Source of the DNA: Hahella sp. HN01
GTDB taxonomy: Bacteria; Pseudomonadota; Gammaproteobacteria; Pseudomonadales; Oleiphilaceae
Reading direction: 5' to 3'
Assembly (NCBI RefSeq): GCF_018986435.1
Contig: NZ_JAHMIN010000009.1
Span: forward strand, 25,962-89,961
DNA: 64,000 nt
Shown here: positions 1-11,350 of the stretch, one piece after another
Numbering within the stretch: the stretch's first letter is position 1
Layout of the letters: each line of letters starts with the position of its first letter
The notes under the pieces: model-generated
Seen by the model: the letters and a program-made list of their open reading frames with translations, nothing else
Databases searched by the model: none
Told to the model about the DNA's origin: nothing
Translations under genes and position numbers: made by a program

Positions 1-1
1 C

Positions 2-259
2 GCGCTTGGCGTTGTGGCGGTTATCGTCCGTCAGGAATTGGTGTTTTTTGTAATGGGCGGCGTGTTCGTAATGGAGACGGTGTCCGTGATTCTACAGGTG
101 GCGTCATACAAGCTGACCGGAAGGCGTATCTTCCGCATGGCTCCGTTGCACCACCATTTTGAGCTCAAAGGCTGGCCGGAGCCGAGAGTTATCGTGCGGT
201 TTTGGGTCATAACCGTAGTGCTGGTGCTGATTGGTTTGGCGACGTTGAAGATCAGGTAA
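2..259 (+). CDS. mraY: MraY, phospho-N-acetylmuramoyl-pentapeptide transferase, C-terminal part (cut by window edge)
   Basis: Only the last 85 codons are present, and the frame is open from base 2. MraY is an inner-membrane enzyme that transfers phospho-MurNAc-pentapeptide to undecaprenyl phosphate, giving lipid I. The visible part carries the family's C-terminal signature [15 protein letters not shown], including the histidine triplet and the glutamate region of the active site, followed by a final membrane helix ([14 protein letters not shown]). murD starts seven bases later, as expected in a dcw cluster. The start lies upstream of the window. Confidence 0.95.
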   Translation, partial: ALGVVAVIVRQELVFFVMGGVFVMETVSVILQVASYKLTGRRIFRMAPLHHHFELKGWPEPRVIVRFWVITVVLVLIGLATLKIR

Positions 260-266
260 TTCGTTC

Positions 267-1607
267 ATGTCGATTTTGGCGCGCGACCGTAATATCGCTG
301 TTATCGGGTTAGGTAAGACCGGGCTGTCCTGCGCGGATTATCTGACACGGCGCGGTTATGGCTTTTGCGTGATGGATACGCGCGAAAATCCTCCTGGGCT
401 GGCGGAGCTTAATGCGATCAATCCGGATGTGCAGGTGGTGACCGGCGGGTTGGATCAGGACATGTTGGCGCGCGCCGACGAAATCTGGTTGAGCCCTGGC
501 GTGCCATTGAGTCATCCAGACCTGCAGGCGGTGAAAGGGCAAGTCAAGATCTGTGGCGACGTAGACGTATTCAGTCGTGAAGCCAATGCGCCCATTTTGG
601 CGATCACCGGCTCCAACGGCAAAAGCACCGTGACCACGCTGGTTGGCGAGATGGCGAAGGCTTGCGGCGTCAATGTCGCCGTGGGCGGCAACCTGGGAAC
701 GCCTGTGTTGGACTTGCTGGCGGACGGGGTGGAGTTGTACGTGGTGGAGCTGTCCAGCTTCCAGCTGGAGACGACTGATCGCCTGGGCGCACTGGCGGCC
801 ACTGTGTTGAATCTGTCTGAAGACCATATGGACCGCTATGCGGACATGATGGCTTACCACCTCGCCAAGTTGAGAGTGTTCTATGGCTGTCGTCGTCAAG
901 TGCTGAATCGTGATGATGCGTTGGCGCAACCGCCCCTGAGCCGGGACGCGGAAGTTACCTGGTTCACGTTGAAGCAGCCTGAGCCAGGACAATATGGCGT
1001 GCTGGAAGAAAATGGCGACGCCTGGCTGGCGTATGGCGCGGAAAAGCTTTTGCCGGTAGAACAGATGCGCATTCGCGGCAAGCACAACTGGAGCAACGCG
1101 CTGGCCGCGCTGGCGCTGGCGGATGCTGCAGGTTTGGAGCGCGAGCCCTGTCTGCAGGCGTTGAGAGAATTTACGGGGCTGACCCACCGTTGTGAGTGGG
1201 TGGCCGATAAAGACGGAGTCGCCTACATCAATGACTCTAAAGCCACCAACGTGGGAGCGACTCAGGCGGCATTGGCCGGATTGGGTCCTGTTACGAACGG
1301 TGGAATCGTGTTGATTTGCGGCGGACAAGGGAAAGGTCAGGACTTTGCTCCTTTGGCTCCGGCGGTGAAAGAGTGGGTGTCCACGTTGATCATCATTGGT
1401 GAAGACGGCCCCAAATTAAAAGAAGCACTCGCTGGCGGCGCAATGACGTTGTCAGCTGAAACGATGGAAGAGGCGATTAAGCTGGCGGCGGAAACATCCT
1501 CTGCTGGCGATCTGGTGTTGCTGTCTCCAGCCTGCGCCAGTTTTGACATGTTCAAAAACTACGAGGATCGCGGCGACCAGTTCAAGCAATGGGTGAGGGC
1601 GTTATGA
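267..1607 (+). CDS. murD: UDP-N-acetylmuramoyl-L-alanine:D-glutamate ligase
   Basis: This cytoplasmic ligase adds D-glutamate to UDP-MurNAc-L-Ala using ATP. The protein has 446 residues, the usual length. The N-terminal Rossmann domain begins with IAVIGLGKTGLS. The central ATPase domain has the P-loop TGSNGKST at about 114-121. The Mur-family HRCEWV and NDSKATN motifs follow in the second half. The C-terminal domain contains LLSPACASFDMFKNYEDRG, typical of MurD. It lies between mraY and ftsW and overlaps the ftsW start by four bases (ATGA), indicating translational coupling in the dcw operon. Confidence 0.97.
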   Translation: MSILARDRNIAVIGLGKTGLSCADYLTRRGYGFCVMDTRENPPGLAELNAINPDVQVVTGGLDQDMLARADEIWLSPGVPLSHPDLQAVKGQVKICGDVDVFSREANAPILAITGSNGKSTVTTLVGEMAKACGVNVAVGGNLGTPVLDLLADGVELYVVELSSFQLETTDRLGALAATVLNLSEDHMDRYADMMAYHLAKLRVFYGCRRQVLNRDDALAQPPLSRDAEVTWFTLKQPEPGQYGVLEENGDAWLAYGAEKLLPVEQMRIRGKHNWSNALAALALADAAGLEREPCLQALREFTGLTHRCEWVADKDGVAYINDSKATNVGATQAALAGLGPVTNGGIVLICGGQGKGQDFAPLAPAVKEWVSTLIIIGEDGPKLKEALAGGAMTLSAETMEEAIKLAAETSSAGDLVLLSPACASFDMFKNYEDRGDQFKQWVRAL

Positions 1608-2797
1608 GTACGTTAACGCTTGTCGCTTCCAAAAATACCCAGACGATGACGCTGGATATGCCGTTGCTGGGCTCCGCCCTGGCGTTGGCGGCCATTGGCT
1701 TGATCATGGTGACCTCGGCGTCGGTTGACTTCGCTGACGACGCTAATGGACAGGCCTTGTACTACATGTGGCGGCATTTGTCGTACCTGCTGGCCGGCGT
1801 TGCAGTTGGCTTTGTGATTCTGCGGCTGCCTCTGCAATGGTGGCACAAGCAAAGCTGGATATTGCTGGTGGTGGCGCTGGGCTTCCTGGTGGCGGTGCTG
1901 ATTCCCGGTATCGGGCGCACAGTTAACGGCAGCACCCGCTGGATCAGTCTGGGGGTGATCAATATCCAGGCGTCGGAAATCGCCAAAGTGTGTCTGGCGA
2001 TATACACCGCCAGTTATCTGGTGCGCCGCCTGGACGAAGTGCGCGGCAGCTGGTGGGGCTTCGCCAAGCCGTTGCTGGTGCTGACGCTGGTGGCGTTGCT
2101 GCTGCTGATGGAGCCAGATTTTGGCGCTTTGGTCGTCACCATGTGTGCGGTGGTCGGAATGATTTTCTTAAGCGGCGTGGCGTTAAGCCGGTTCGCCGCA
2201 CTGTTGATGTTCTGCGTGGGTAGCGTGGCGTTGTTGGCGGTATCACAGCCCTACCGCTTGAAGCGGTTGACGGCTTATACCGACCCTTGGGCGGATCAGT
2301 TTGACAGCGGTTATCAGCTGACTCAGGCGCTGATTGCTTTCGGGCGCGGCGAGTGGAGCGGCGTAGGCCTGGGTAACAGTATACAAAAGCTTTTTTATCT
2401 GCCTGAAGCGCATACCGACTTTGTGTTCGCGATTATCGCGGAAGAGTTGGGTCTGCTGGGTAGCTTGTTGATTATCGTGTTGTTTGGCGTGTTGCTGTGG
2501 CGCGGCATGCATGTGTCGCGGATGGCGGAGCGTGCGGGTCAGCTGTTTAACGCCTACACCGGTTATGGCGTCACGCTGTTGCTGGGCGGTCAGGCGTTGA
2601 TCAACCTGGGCGTGAACACCGGGCTGTTGCCAACCAAAGGTTTGACGTTGCCGCTGATCAGTTACGGCGGCAGTAGTTTGATTATCAGTAGCCTGTGCGT
2701 GGCGATTTTGCTGCGAATTGGCTCCGAGGCGGTGAGCTGTGAACAAAATGAAGAGGCTCCGCCAAAAGTGAAAAACCGGGGAGGCGCGCAGCGATGA
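1604..2797 (+). CDS. ftsW: FtsW, septal peptidoglycan polymerase (SEDS family)
   Basis: This SEDS-family membrane glycosyltransferase polymerises lipid II at the septum with FtsI. I chose the ATG at 1604, which overlaps the murD stop (ATGA) and has GGTGAGG upstream; a further ATG at 1589 would only add five residues inside murD. The 397-residue product has about ten hydrophobic segments. It carries the SEDS motifs PEAHTDFVFAIIAEELG and, near the end, LPLISYGGSS. The adjacent murD and murG and the ATGA junctions at both ends support the FtsW role rather than RodA, whose gene is at 45.9 kb. Confidence 0.96.
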   Translation: MSTLTLVASKNTQTMTLDMPLLGSALALAAIGLIMVTSASVDFADDANGQALYYMWRHLSYLLAGVAVGFVILRLPLQWWHKQSWILLVVALGFLVAVLIPGIGRTVNGSTRWISLGVINIQASEIAKVCLAIYTASYLVRRLDEVRGSWWGFAKPLLVLTLVALLLLMEPDFGALVVTMCAVVGMIFLSGVALSRFAALLMFCVGSVALLAVSQPYRLKRLTAYTDPWADQFDSGYQLTQALIAFGRGEWSGVGLGNSIQKLFYLPEAHTDFVFAIIAEELGLLGSLLIIVLFGVLLWRGMHVSRMAERAGQLFNAYTGYGVTLLLGGQALINLGVNTGLLPTKGLTLPLISYGGSSLIISSLCVAILLRIGSEAVSCEQNEEAPPKVKNRGGAQR

Positions 2798-3876
2798 GCG
2801 ACAAGACTTTCCTGGTTATGGCGGGCGGCACCGGCGGGCATGTATACCCGGCTCTGGCGTCTGCGCTGGCGTTGCGTGAACAGGGTGCGAAGGTCGTCTG
2901 GCTGGGCGCACGCGGAGGAATGGAGGAGCGTATTATCAGTCGCACCGACATTCCTATGCGTTTAATCACAATTGGCGGCTTGCGGGGCAAAGGCGCGGCT
3001 GCATTGTTGATGGCGCCGGTCAACCTGATGCGCGCCCTATGGCAGGCATTTAGCGTATTCCGTAAGGAAAAGCCCGATTGTGTGTTGGGAATGGGCGGAT
3101 TTGCGTCAGGACCTGGCGGCATCGTGGCCTGTTTGACCGGTACGCCTCTGGTGATTCACGAACAGAATGCGATTGCGGGAATGACTAACCGTTGGCTGGC
3201 TCGCGGCGCGCGCTATGTATTGGAAGCTTTCCCGCAAACCTTTGCTCAGGCGCAATCGGTTGTGACCGTGGGTAATCCGGTCAGAGACGAACTGGCGGCG
3301 TTGCCCTCGCCGCAGGAGCGGGGAATCGGCTCAAGAAAACCCACGCTGCTTATTCTTGGCGGCAGTCGCGGCGCTCTTGCGTTAAATGAAGCGGCGCCTA
3401 AAGCGATTGCGGCCTTGCCAGAGGCTTTGCGTCCACGAATCGTGCATCAAGCGGGCGAGGGTAAGGACCAAGCCTGTCGCGAGCTTTATGCGAGCTTGGG
3501 AGTGGAGGCGGAAGTCCACGATTTTTTACAAGACATGGCCAGCGTATATGCAAATGCTGACCTGGCTTTATGTCGAGCAGGGGCGTTGACCCTTGCGGAG
3601 CTTTGTACTGTGGGATTGGGAGCCCTGCTGGCGCCCTACCCACATGCGGTGGACGATCACCAGACCGCGAATGCCCGGCACTTGGAGCAGGCAGGAGCGG
3701 CGAAGATATTTCAACAGGATCATTTAACAGTGGAAAGATTGGCTGAGACTTTGACTTCCCTGCTCGGGCAGCCGCAAAAACTGCTGGAAATGGCGAACGC
3801 CGCACGGACGTTAGCCAAGCCCGAAGCGACCAGAGAAGTGGTCAAGTATTGTTGGGAGGCATGCGCCAATGACTGA
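2794..3876 (+). CDS. murG: MurG, UDP-GlcNAc:lipid I N-acetylglucosaminyltransferase
   Basis: MurG acts on the cytoplasmic face of the inner membrane and converts lipid I to lipid II. The protein has 360 residues. The N-terminal glycine-rich loop GGTGGH (11-16) and the central ILGGSRGA loop are the two MurG G-loops. The conserved [11 protein letters not shown] segment and the HQTANA segment of the nucleotide-sugar site follow. The ATG overlaps the ftsW stop by four bases, and the 3' end overlaps murC by eight bases. Confidence 0.97.
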   Translation: MSDKTFLVMAGGTGGHVYPALASALALREQGAKVVWLGARGGMEERIISRTDIPMRLITIGGLRGKGAAALLMAPVNLMRALWQAFSVFRKEKPDCVLGMGGFASGPGGIVACLTGTPLVIHEQNAIAGMTNRWLARGARYVLEAFPQTFAQAQSVVTVGNPVRDELAALPSPQERGIGSRKPTLLILGGSRGALALNEAAPKAIAALPEALRPRIVHQAGEGKDQACRELYASLGVEAEVHDFLQDMASVYANADLALCRAGALTLAELCTVGLGALLAPYPHAVDDHQTANARHLEQAGAAKIFQQDHLTVERLAETLTSLLGQPQKLLEMANAARTLAKPEATREVVKYCWEACAND

Positions 3877-5302
3877 GACAACTATGAAGAATACCGTTTG
3901 GGGACCGCCCGAAATGCGCCGTATCAGACGCATACATTTTGTGGGCATTGGCGGTTCCGGTATGTGCGGCATTGCGGAAGTGCTGCTGAACCAGGGTTAT
4001 GAAATCAGCGGCTCAGATTTGAAAGAGTCCGCAACGACCAGACGTTTGAGCGATATGGGGGCGATCATCACCTTCGGCCATACCGCGCAGAATATTGCCG
4101 GAGCGAATGTGGTGGTGACATCCAGCGCCGTAGCCAAAGACAACCCGGAAGTGACGGCGGCCAACGAGCAACGTATTCCGGTCATCGCCCGCGCGGAAAT
4201 GCTGGCGGAGTTGATGCGTTACCGACATGGCGTCGCCATCGCTGGTACCCACGGCAAGACAACGACAACCAGTCTGATGGCGTCCGTTTTAGGTGAAGCG
4301 GGTCTGGACCCAACGTTTGTTATCGGTGGTCGTCTGAACAGCGCAGGAACCAACGCCAAGCTGGGCGCCTCTCGATATCTGGTGGCCGAAGCGGACGAGA
4401 GCGACGCGTCGTTCCTGCACCTGACGCCAATGGTGTCAGTGGTGACAAACATAGACGCAGACCACATGCACACCTATGGCGGCGACTTTGAGAAGCTGAA
4501 GCAGACCTTCGTCGACTTCCTGCATAACCTGCCTTTCTACGGCGTGGCGGTGATGTGTTACGACGATCCAGTGGTGCGTGAAATTATTCCTCGTGTAGGG
4601 CGTTCCGTCATCACCTATGGGTTTAACGAGAAAGCGGATGTGCGGGCCGTGGATATCGCACAGCAGGGGATGCAGACATCCTTTACCGCGAAGCGCCCTG
4701 GCGATCAGCCCGACTTGCGCATCAGCCTGAATATGCCGGGCAAGCACAATGTGCTGAATGCGCTGGCGGTGATAGCGGTAGCGTCTGACGAAGGGATTGC
4801 CGACGAAGCGATTGTCTCTGCGCTGAATAAATTTCAGGGCGTGGGGCGCCGGTTTCAGGTCTACGGAAATTATCCGGTGGCCGAAGGCTCGGTCATGCTG
4901 GTTGACGACTATGGTCATCACCCGAGAGAGGTGGACGCCACCATCAAAGCCATTCGCGACGGCTGGCCGGATAAGCGTCTGGTGACAGTGTTCCAGCCAC
5001 ACCGTTACACGCGCACCCGCGACCTGTACGAAGACTTTGTGCAGGTGTTGTCCAAAGTGGACGTGTTGGTGCTGATGGACGTTTATCCCGCGGGAGAAAA
5101 AGAAATCCCCGGGGCGGATGGACGCAGTCTCTGCCGCAGTATCCGGCAGCGTGGACAGCTTGACCCAATATTTATCGAACGTGGGCAGGATGTAAAAGCA
5201 GTGTTGAGCGGCGTGCTTCAGGACGGCGATCTATTACTGACGCAAGGCGCGGGAGACATTGGCTCAGTGGCCGGGGTATTGGCTGAAGGCGGGCTGCAGT
5301 AG
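3869..5302 (+). CDS. murC: UDP-N-acetylmuramate:L-alanine ligase
   Basis: MurC catalyses the first amino-acid addition to UDP-MurNAc, an ATP-dependent cytoplasmic step. The protein has 477 residues. The N-terminal GIGGSGM loop (about 27-33) binds the UDP substrate. The ATP P-loop is GTHGKTT (126-132). The motifs EADESDASF and [10 protein letters not shown] follow, the latter typical of MurC. The start ATG at 3869 overlaps murG. An in-frame ATG six codons later is a possible alternative start. Confidence 0.97.
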   Translation: MTETTMKNTVWGPPEMRRIRRIHFVGIGGSGMCGIAEVLLNQGYEISGSDLKESATTRRLSDMGAIITFGHTAQNIAGANVVVTSSAVAKDNPEVTAANEQRIPVIARAEMLAELMRYRHGVAIAGTHGKTTTTSLMASVLGEAGLDPTFVIGGRLNSAGTNAKLGASRYLVAEADESDASFLHLTPMVSVVTNIDADHMHTYGGDFEKLKQTFVDFLHNLPFYGVAVMCYDDPVVREIIPRVGRSVITYGFNEKADVRAVDIAQQGMQTSFTAKRPGDQPDLRISLNMPGKHNVLNALAVIAVASDEGIADEAIVSALNKFQGVGRRFQVYGNYPVAEGSVMLVDDYGHHPREVDATIKAIRDGWPDKRLVTVFQPHRYTRTRDLYEDFVQVLSKVDVLVLMDVYPAGEKEIPGADGRSLCRSIRQRGQLDPIFIERGQDVKAVLSGVLQDGDLLLTQGAGDIGSVAGVLAEGGLQ

Positions 5303-5314
5303 CGGCTGGCGTAA

Positions 5315-6289
<975 letters not shown>

Positions 6290-6403
6290 CCAGGACGACG
6301 ATCGACCTGGATGGCAGTCAAGGACGACTGGACAAAATTGAAATGTACGGACGTGCGTAACGACAGTTGCGCCAAGGCAAGTAACTGAGAGTCGCTACAG
6401 CTA

Positions 6404-7243
6404 ATGACGCCAATGAAGAAGCAGCTCGACAAATCGCTTGGTTCCCGACGCGGCGCAACTGCGACCCGCGCAAGGGAGCGCGCCGACAACCGGAATACCG
6501 GGCCGGCTGCGATCGTGCGACTGCTGGCCTTTATCCCGTGGAATCGGGTACTGCTGCACGTATCGATCTTCTGCTTTTGGCTGTTGGTGTTAAGCGCGTT
6601 GATCGCTGGCGTCAAATGGTTGGACCGTCCAGTCGCCACGGTTCAGGTGGTCGGTGAGTTGAATTACGTGAGCCGCGGAGAGGTGAAAGAGCTGCTAGCG
6701 CCGTTGCTCAACGCCAGCTTTTTCACATCCGATCTGGAAGGCGTGCGCAAAAGCCTGGAAACCCATCCCTGGATAAAGAGGGCTTCCATCTCGAGATTGT
6801 GGCCGGACGCTGTGCAAGTGGATCTGGAAGAGGAAGAGCCTTTTGTCAGATGGCGCAACCAGGGCTATATCAACGAAGCCGGGCGGTTGTTCGTTAAAGA
6901 AACCGGCGTTGTGGTGAACGGCCTGCCTTCGCTGATTGGACCGCCGCACAGCGAGCGACTGGTCTTTGATAACTTCCAGAAATGGAAGGCGGAGCTAGCC
7001 AAAGTGGGACTGGATGTGAACGGCGTGATTATGGAGTCCAGAGGCGCATGGCTGATCAGCTTTACGGATGGGTGGGAGCTTAACCTTGGGAAACAGGATG
7101 TTGAGGGACGGCTACACCGTTTTACTGTGCTGTTTGATAAGAAGCTGCACCAGGAGCGAGAAAAAATAGCGAGTGTTGACGCACGATACACCCGGGGGGT
7201 GGCGGTGAAATGGAAAGCAGACGTTACTCCGGAACAAGGTTGA
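6404..7243 (+). CDS. ftsQ: FtsQ, divisome assembly protein
   Basis: FtsQ is a bitopic inner-membrane protein that recruits FtsL and FtsB to the divisome. The protein has 279 residues: a basic cytoplasmic N-terminus (1-47), one membrane helix (about 48-71), and a periplasmic POTRA domain beginning near VATVQVVGELNYVS, followed by the FtsQ domain. A second ATG three codons downstream is an equally possible start. The 114-base gap after ddlB holds no recognisable signal. Place in the cluster and topology make the assignment secure even though the sequence is variable in this family. Confidence 0.93.
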   Translation: MTPMKKQLDKSLGSRRGATATRARERADNRNTGPAAIVRLLAFIPWNRVLLHVSIFCFWLLVLSALIAGVKWLDRPVATVQVVGELNYVSRGEVKELLAPLLNASFFTSDLEGVRKSLETHPWIKRASISRLWPDAVQVDLEEEEPFVRWRNQGYINEAGRLFVKETGVVVNGLPSLIGPPHSERLVFDNFQKWKAELAKVGLDVNGVIMESRGAWLISFTDGWELNLGKQDVEGRLHRFTVLFDKKLHQEREKIASVDARYTRGVAVKWKADVTPEQG

Positions 7244-7272
7244 ATGTGAACTTTAAGACAGAGTCGAAATAT

Positions 7273-8505
7273 ATGGCGAGTTCGAGTGGGAATATGATTG
7301 TGGGGCTGGACATTGGCACATCCAAAGTGGTGGCCATTGTCGGGCAGAGAAATCAGGAAGGAGCGATTGAAGTCGTTGGCATCGGTTCCCATCCGTCACG
7401 CGGACTCAAACGGGGCGTTGTCGTCAATATCGAAACAACGGTCCAGGCCATACAACGTGCGGTGGAAGAGGCTGAGCTGATGGCCGGTTGCCGCATTCAC
7501 TCCGTCTATGCGGGCATCGCCGGCAGCCACATCCGCAGCATGAACTCCCACGGCATCGTTGCGGTGCGCGACCGGGAAGTGGTGCAGGCGGATCTGGAAC
7601 GAGTTCTGGATGCGGCGCAGGCTGTGGCGATTCCCGCTGATCAACGTGTGCTTCACGTCGTGCCGCAGGAGTACGTCATCGACAACCAGGAGGGCGTGAA
7701 AGAGCCTGTAGGGATGTCTGGCGTGCGCTTGGAAGCCAAGGTTCATCTGGTTACCTGTGCGGTCAACGCTTATCAGAACATCGAAAAGTGCGTGAAGCGC
7801 TGCGGCCTGGAAGTAGACGAAATCATTTTGGAGCAGCTCGCCTCCAGCTACGCGGTGCTGACGGATGATGAAAAAGAATTGGGCGTGTGCGTTGTCGATA
7901 TCGGCGGCGGCACGACTGATATCGCAATATTCACGGGCGGCTCTATTCGCCACACGGCGGTAATCCCTATCGCTGGCGATCAGGTCACTAACGATATTGC
8001 GATGGCGTTGCGAACGCCAACGCAGAATGCAGAGGAAATCAAAATCAAATACGCCTGCGCGCTGACTCAGCTAGCGGGCGCGGATGAGACGATCAAGGTG
8101 CCAGGCGTGGGAGATCGCCCGTCGCGGGACTTAAGCCGGCAGTCGCTGGCGGAAGTTGTGGAGCCGCGCTATGAGGAGTTGTTCACCTTGATCCAATCAG
8201 AGTTGCGACGCAGCGGGTATGAGGATCTCATTGCCGCTGGCGTCGTGCTCACTGGAGGAACCTCCAGTATGGAGGGGGTCGTGGAGTTGGCGGAGGAGAT
8301 TTTCCACATGCCGGTAAGGCTGGCGGTGCCGCAGTGGGTCACCGGCCTGAGCGATGTGGTTAGCAATCCTATGTACTCCACCGCAGTCGGATTACTGCTC
8401 TATGGATTTAAACAGCAAGAACTCGGCCGGGGCTCCCAGCACCGGGGAGAACCTGCAGAAAACCTGTTCCAACGGCTGAAGAACTGGTTTATGGGGAATT
8501 TTTAA
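7273..8505 (+). CDS. ftsA: FtsA, actin-like membrane tether of FtsZ
   Basis: FtsA binds ATP and the membrane, and links FtsZ to the divisome. I chose the ATG at 7273 because the product then begins MASSSGNMIVGLDIGTSK, matching the normal FtsA N-terminus; the frame stays open upstream into ftsQ, but that extension is not FtsA-like. The 410-residue protein has the phosphate-1 loop GLDIGTSKV near the start and the phosphate-2 motif VVDIGGGTTDIAIF. It ends in the basic amphipathic helix AENLFQRLKNWFMGNF, the membrane-targeting sequence. Confidence 0.95.
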   Translation: MASSSGNMIVGLDIGTSKVVAIVGQRNQEGAIEVVGIGSHPSRGLKRGVVVNIETTVQAIQRAVEEAELMAGCRIHSVYAGIAGSHIRSMNSHGIVAVRDREVVQADLERVLDAAQAVAIPADQRVLHVVPQEYVIDNQEGVKEPVGMSGVRLEAKVHLVTCAVNAYQNIEKCVKRCGLEVDEIILEQLASSYAVLTDDEKELGVCVVDIGGGTTDIAIFTGGSIRHTAVIPIAGDQVTNDIAMALRTPTQNAEEIKIKYACALTQLAGADETIKVPGVGDRPSRDLSRQSLAEVVEPRYEELFTLIQSELRRSGYEDLIAAGVVLTGGTSSMEGVVELAEEIFHMPVRLAVPQWVTGLSDVVSNPMYSTAVGLLLYGFKQQELGRGSQHRGEPAENLFQRLKNWFMGNF

Positions 8506-8596
8506 TCAGCCCAAATAGAGTCAACTCAAAGGTCTATACCAACTTGCGGAAATTAGTTTCAGGTCGCAGGTACTATAACGAAGAAGGAGAAGGGGA

Positions 8597-9760
8597 ATGT
8601 TTGAGCTCGTAGATAACGTACCACAAAATGCAGTCATTAAAGTTGTAGGCGTTGGCGGCGGCGGCGGCAACGCAGTTCGTCACATGCTCGCCTCTTCGGT
8701 GGAAGGCGTGGAGTTTATCTGCGCGAACACCGACGCTCAGGCGTTGCGTGATGTCGACGCCAAGCACGTGATTCAACTCGGCGGCAGCGTCACCAAAGGG
8801 CTGGGCGCCGGAGCCAATCCAGAAGTCGGTCGTCAGGCGGCTATGGAAGACAGAGAGCGCATCGCGGAAACGCTGAGAGGCGCGGACATGGTCTTCATTA
8901 CTGCTGGCATGGGCGGCGGCACCGGAACGGGCGGCGCGCCGGTTGTAGCGGAAATCGCCCGTGAGATGGGCATCCTGACGGTTGCAGTAGTCACCCGTCC
9001 GTTCCCGTTTGAAGGCGGCAAGCGCATGAAAGTTGCGGAAGCCGGCCTGCGTGAATTGGGACAACACGTCGATTCACTGATTACGATTCCCAACGAGAAG
9101 CTGTTAAGCGTCATGGGCAAAAACACCAGTCTGCTGGATGCTTTCGCCGCGGCTAACGATGTGCTTTTGGGGGCTGTACAGGGAATTGCGGATTTGATTA
9201 TCCGTCCTGGAATGATAAACGTAGACTTTGCGGACGTTCGCACCGTTATGTCCGAGATGGGCATGGCGATGATGGGCACCGGCGTTTCCAGCGGCGACAA
9301 TCGCGCTCGTGAAGCGGCGGAAAGAGCCGTACGCAGCCCGCTGCTTGAAGATATCAATCTGCAGGGCGCGCGTGGGATTCTGGTCAACATTACTGCAGGC
9401 ATGGATCTGTCTTTGGGCGAGTTTTCTGAAGTGGGCGCCACCATTGAAGAATTCGCTTCCGACGCTGCGACAGTGGTTGTTGGAACGGTAATCGATCCAG
9501 AAATGAAGGATGAGTTGCGGGTGACAGTGGTCGCCACGGGTTTGGGCGGTGTGCATGACCGGCCGACCAAGGTGGTGGACAACTCTTCCCGGACTATGAA
9601 CGGCACAACTGATTATCATCAGCTGGAGCGTCCGACTGTGATGCGTAAACGCGCTACTTCAGTTGTGGGCAATGCGGCGGTGGATCGTCGGGCCGTAGGG
9701 GATGAGCAAAACGTGGACTATTTGGACATACCTGCGTTTTTGCGTCGTCAGGCGGATTAA
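8597..9760 (+). CDS. ftsZ: FtsZ, tubulin-like cell division GTPase
   Basis: FtsZ polymerises into the cytokinetic ring. The protein has 387 residues. The tubulin signature GGGTGTG is at 106-112, preceded by the nucleotide-binding glycine run at about 18-24. A variable linker leads to the conserved C-terminal peptide [13 protein letters not shown], the binding site for FtsA and ZipA. The start at 8597 has a strong ribosome-binding site (AAGGAGAAGGGG). The 91-base gap after ftsA leaves room for an extra ftsZ promoter, but none stands out. Confidence 0.98.
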   Translation: MFELVDNVPQNAVIKVVGVGGGGGNAVRHMLASSVEGVEFICANTDAQALRDVDAKHVIQLGGSVTKGLGAGANPEVGRQAAMEDRERIAETLRGADMVFITAGMGGGTGTGGAPVVAEIAREMGILTVAVVTRPFPFEGGKRMKVAEAGLRELGQHVDSLITIPNEKLLSVMGKNTSLLDAFAAANDVLLGAVQGIADLIIRPGMINVDFADVRTVMSEMGMAMMGTGVSSGDNRAREAAERAVRSPLLEDINLQGARGILVNITAGMDLSLGEFSEVGATIEEFASDAATVVVGTVIDPEMKDELRVTVVATGLGGVHDRPTKVVDNSSRTMNGTTDYHQLERPTVMRKRATSVVGNAAVDRRAVGDEQNVDYLDIPAFLRRQAD

Positions 9761-9785
9761 ATGAGAATGAGTTCGGTCTTTTAGG

Positions 9786-9815
9786 TTGGTGCACCTAATA
9801 CCTTTCTGGTATGAT
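9786..9815 (+). promoter_or_regulatory. Candidate sigma-70 promoter for lpxC (extended -10)
   Basis: In the 93-base gap between ftsZ and lpxC there is TTGGTG, an 18-base spacer and TATGAT, with TG at the extended -10 position (TGGTATGAT). Start of transcription would be about 30 bases before the lpxC ATG. The region also holds two short inverted repeats: TTAGGT/ACCTAA (9781-9798) and ATACC/GGTAT (9798-9812). The -35 match is weak; this is inference from sequence only. Confidence 0.45.
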
Positions 9816-9853
9816 TTGGCCGAATTTTATCCAGATTTTGGTAAATCATTGAA

Positions 9854-10762
9854 ATGATAAAACAGCGCACACTTAAAAACATCATCCGAGCCACTGGCGT
9901 TGGTCTGCATTCAGGGGAGAAGGTCTACCTGACCTTGAAACCGGCCCCAGTGGACACGGGTGTTGTATTCTGCCGTACAGATCTCGATCCTATCGTGGAA
10001 ATCCCGGCGCGTGCTGAGAACGTAGGCGAAACCCTTCTCTCTACGACTCTCGTAAAAAACGGAGTGAAGATAGCAACCGTTGAACACTTGCTGTCAGCTC
10101 TGGCCGGTCTTGGTATCGATAACTGCTACGTTGAGTTGAGCGCAGCCGAAGTGCCTATTATGGATGGCAGCGCCGGTCCGTTTGTATTTCTGATTCAATC
10201 GGCGGGCATTGCTGAGCAGGACGCGCCCAAGAAATTTATCCGCATCAAGCGCGAAGTAACGGTGACTGACGAAGACAAGCGGGCTACCTTTGTACCGTTC
10301 GACGGTTTCAAAGTGACTTTTAGCATAGACTTTGATCATCCTGTGATCAAAGGCCGCTCACAAGAGACAGTTATCGACTTTTCCAGCACTTCTTTTGTTA
10401 AAGAAGTTAGCCGTGCGCGGACATTCGGATTCATGCGCGATATTGAAAAATTGCGTGCAATGAATCTGGCTTTGGGCGGCAGCATGGATAACGTTATCGT
10501 TGTCGATGACTTCAAAATTCTCAATGAAGACGGCTTGCGCTACGAAGACGAATTCGTCAAGCACAAGGTGTTGGACGCGATTGGAGATCTGTACCTGTTA
10601 GGCAACAGTCTGATCGGTGAGTTTAAAGGGCACAAGTCGGGTCACGGCTTAAATAACAAACTTCTTCGTGAGCTTATTTCCCAAAAGGATGCTTGGGAGG
10701 TTGTGACCTTTGAAGACGCCAGTGAAGCGCCGATTTCCTACCTGAAACCAGTGCTGGCCTAA
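9854..10762 (+). CDS. lpxC: LpxC, UDP-3-O-acyl-N-acetylglucosamine deacetylase
   Basis: This zinc enzyme catalyses the committed step of lipid A synthesis. The protein has 302 residues, close to the usual 303-305. The zinc-ligand histidine lies in TVEHLLSAL (H78). The remaining ligands and active-site residues lie in [14 protein letters not shown] and the following [12 protein letters not shown]. It sits directly after ftsZ. The gene ends five bases before the convergent dciA, whose 3' end contains the apparent lpxC terminator. Confidence 0.97.
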   Translation: MIKQRTLKNIIRATGVGLHSGEKVYLTLKPAPVDTGVVFCRTDLDPIVEIPARAENVGETLLSTTLVKNGVKIATVEHLLSALAGLGIDNCYVELSAAEVPIMDGSAGPFVFLIQSAGIAEQDAPKKFIRIKREVTVTDEDKRATFVPFDGFKVTFSIDFDHPVIKGRSQETVIDFSSTSFVKEVSRARTFGFMRDIEKLRAMNLALGGSMDNVIVVDDFKILNEDGLRYEDEFVKHKVLDAIGDLYLLGNSLIGEFKGHKSGHGLNNKLLRELISQKDAWEVVTFEDASEAPISYLKPVLA

Positions 10763-10767
10763 GATTT

Positions 10768-11211
10768 CTAGTCCGCTGTATGAGTTGAAAGAGCCTCCAG
10801 TGCTTTCTTCAACTCAGGGTCGTCACAGAGCTGAGCTTCTTGTTTGAGAAGCTCAGCATTCTTTTGCGAAATTGGTTTCGCCTTCCTTTTTGTCTTCGCT
10901 TTAACTTCCGTTGGCTCCACGCGAATCTTGAACTGATAAGCAAAATCGAAATCTTTATGCTTGCGTAGTTCCGGTAGAGACGTGTGTTGATTCATGCGCA
11001 ACTGAGTTGCGGTGACGGCATCGGGGACGGTTACGCGAATAACGCCATCTTTAACTGATGACAGAGTTACCTTGCCGCGTAGTTGATTGGGCAGGCATTG
11101 TGAGAATATCTGCTGCAGCTTATCCAGTTGCAGAGCCCGATGAAAAAGAGACTCCAGCGTAGGGGAGGATGACGACAAAATATCTCCCAGCTTTCGATCT
11201 CTATCAGGCAT
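10768..11211 (-). CDS. dciA: DciA family protein (DUF721), replicative helicase loader
   Basis: The family is DUF721/DciA, which loads DnaB helicase in bacteria lacking DnaC. The 147-residue product has the N-terminal globular part (LGDILSSSS, then QIFSQCLPNQLRGKVTLSSV and a hydrophobic TVPDAVTATQLRMN stretch) and a lysine-rich charged tail (KAKTKRKAKPISQK), the usual DciA arrangement. Its position between lpxC and secA on the opposite strand is conserved in Pseudomonas-like genomes. Assignment rests on length, fold pattern and synteny. Confidence 0.8.
   Translation of the reverse strand: MPDRDRKLGDILSSSSPTLESLFHRALQLDKLQQIFSQCLPNQLRGKVTLSSVKDGVIRVTVPDAVTATQLRMNQHTSLPELRKHKDFDFAYQFKIRVEPTEVKAKTKRKAKPISQKNAELLKQEAQLCDDPELKKALEALSTHTAD
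10830..10865 (+). terminator. Intrinsic terminator of lpxC, inside dciA
   Basis: A perfect 11-base stem GCTGAGCTTCT/AGAAGCTCAGC (10830-10840 and 10847-10857) with the six-base loop TGTTTG is followed on the + strand by ATTCTTTT. It lies 68 bases past the lpxC stop, within the C-terminal coding part of dciA on the other strand. There is no room for a terminator in the five-base gap between the two genes. Confidence 0.75.
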
Positions 11212-11350
11212 TACAGTTAACCAAAGATTAAAGGTTCGTTACATTTGCAGACATCAACTATCACAACATCTGTTACAATTTACAAGTATAGTATTTTTAG
11301 ATAACCTCCGTCGTTTATATAATTCAGGCAACTCAAAACCCTGGAAAAGC

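Noticed and set aside
309..1328. 339-residue open frame on - strand
   Set aside because: Antisense to murD, which has full Mur ligase motifs; no recognisable protein features.
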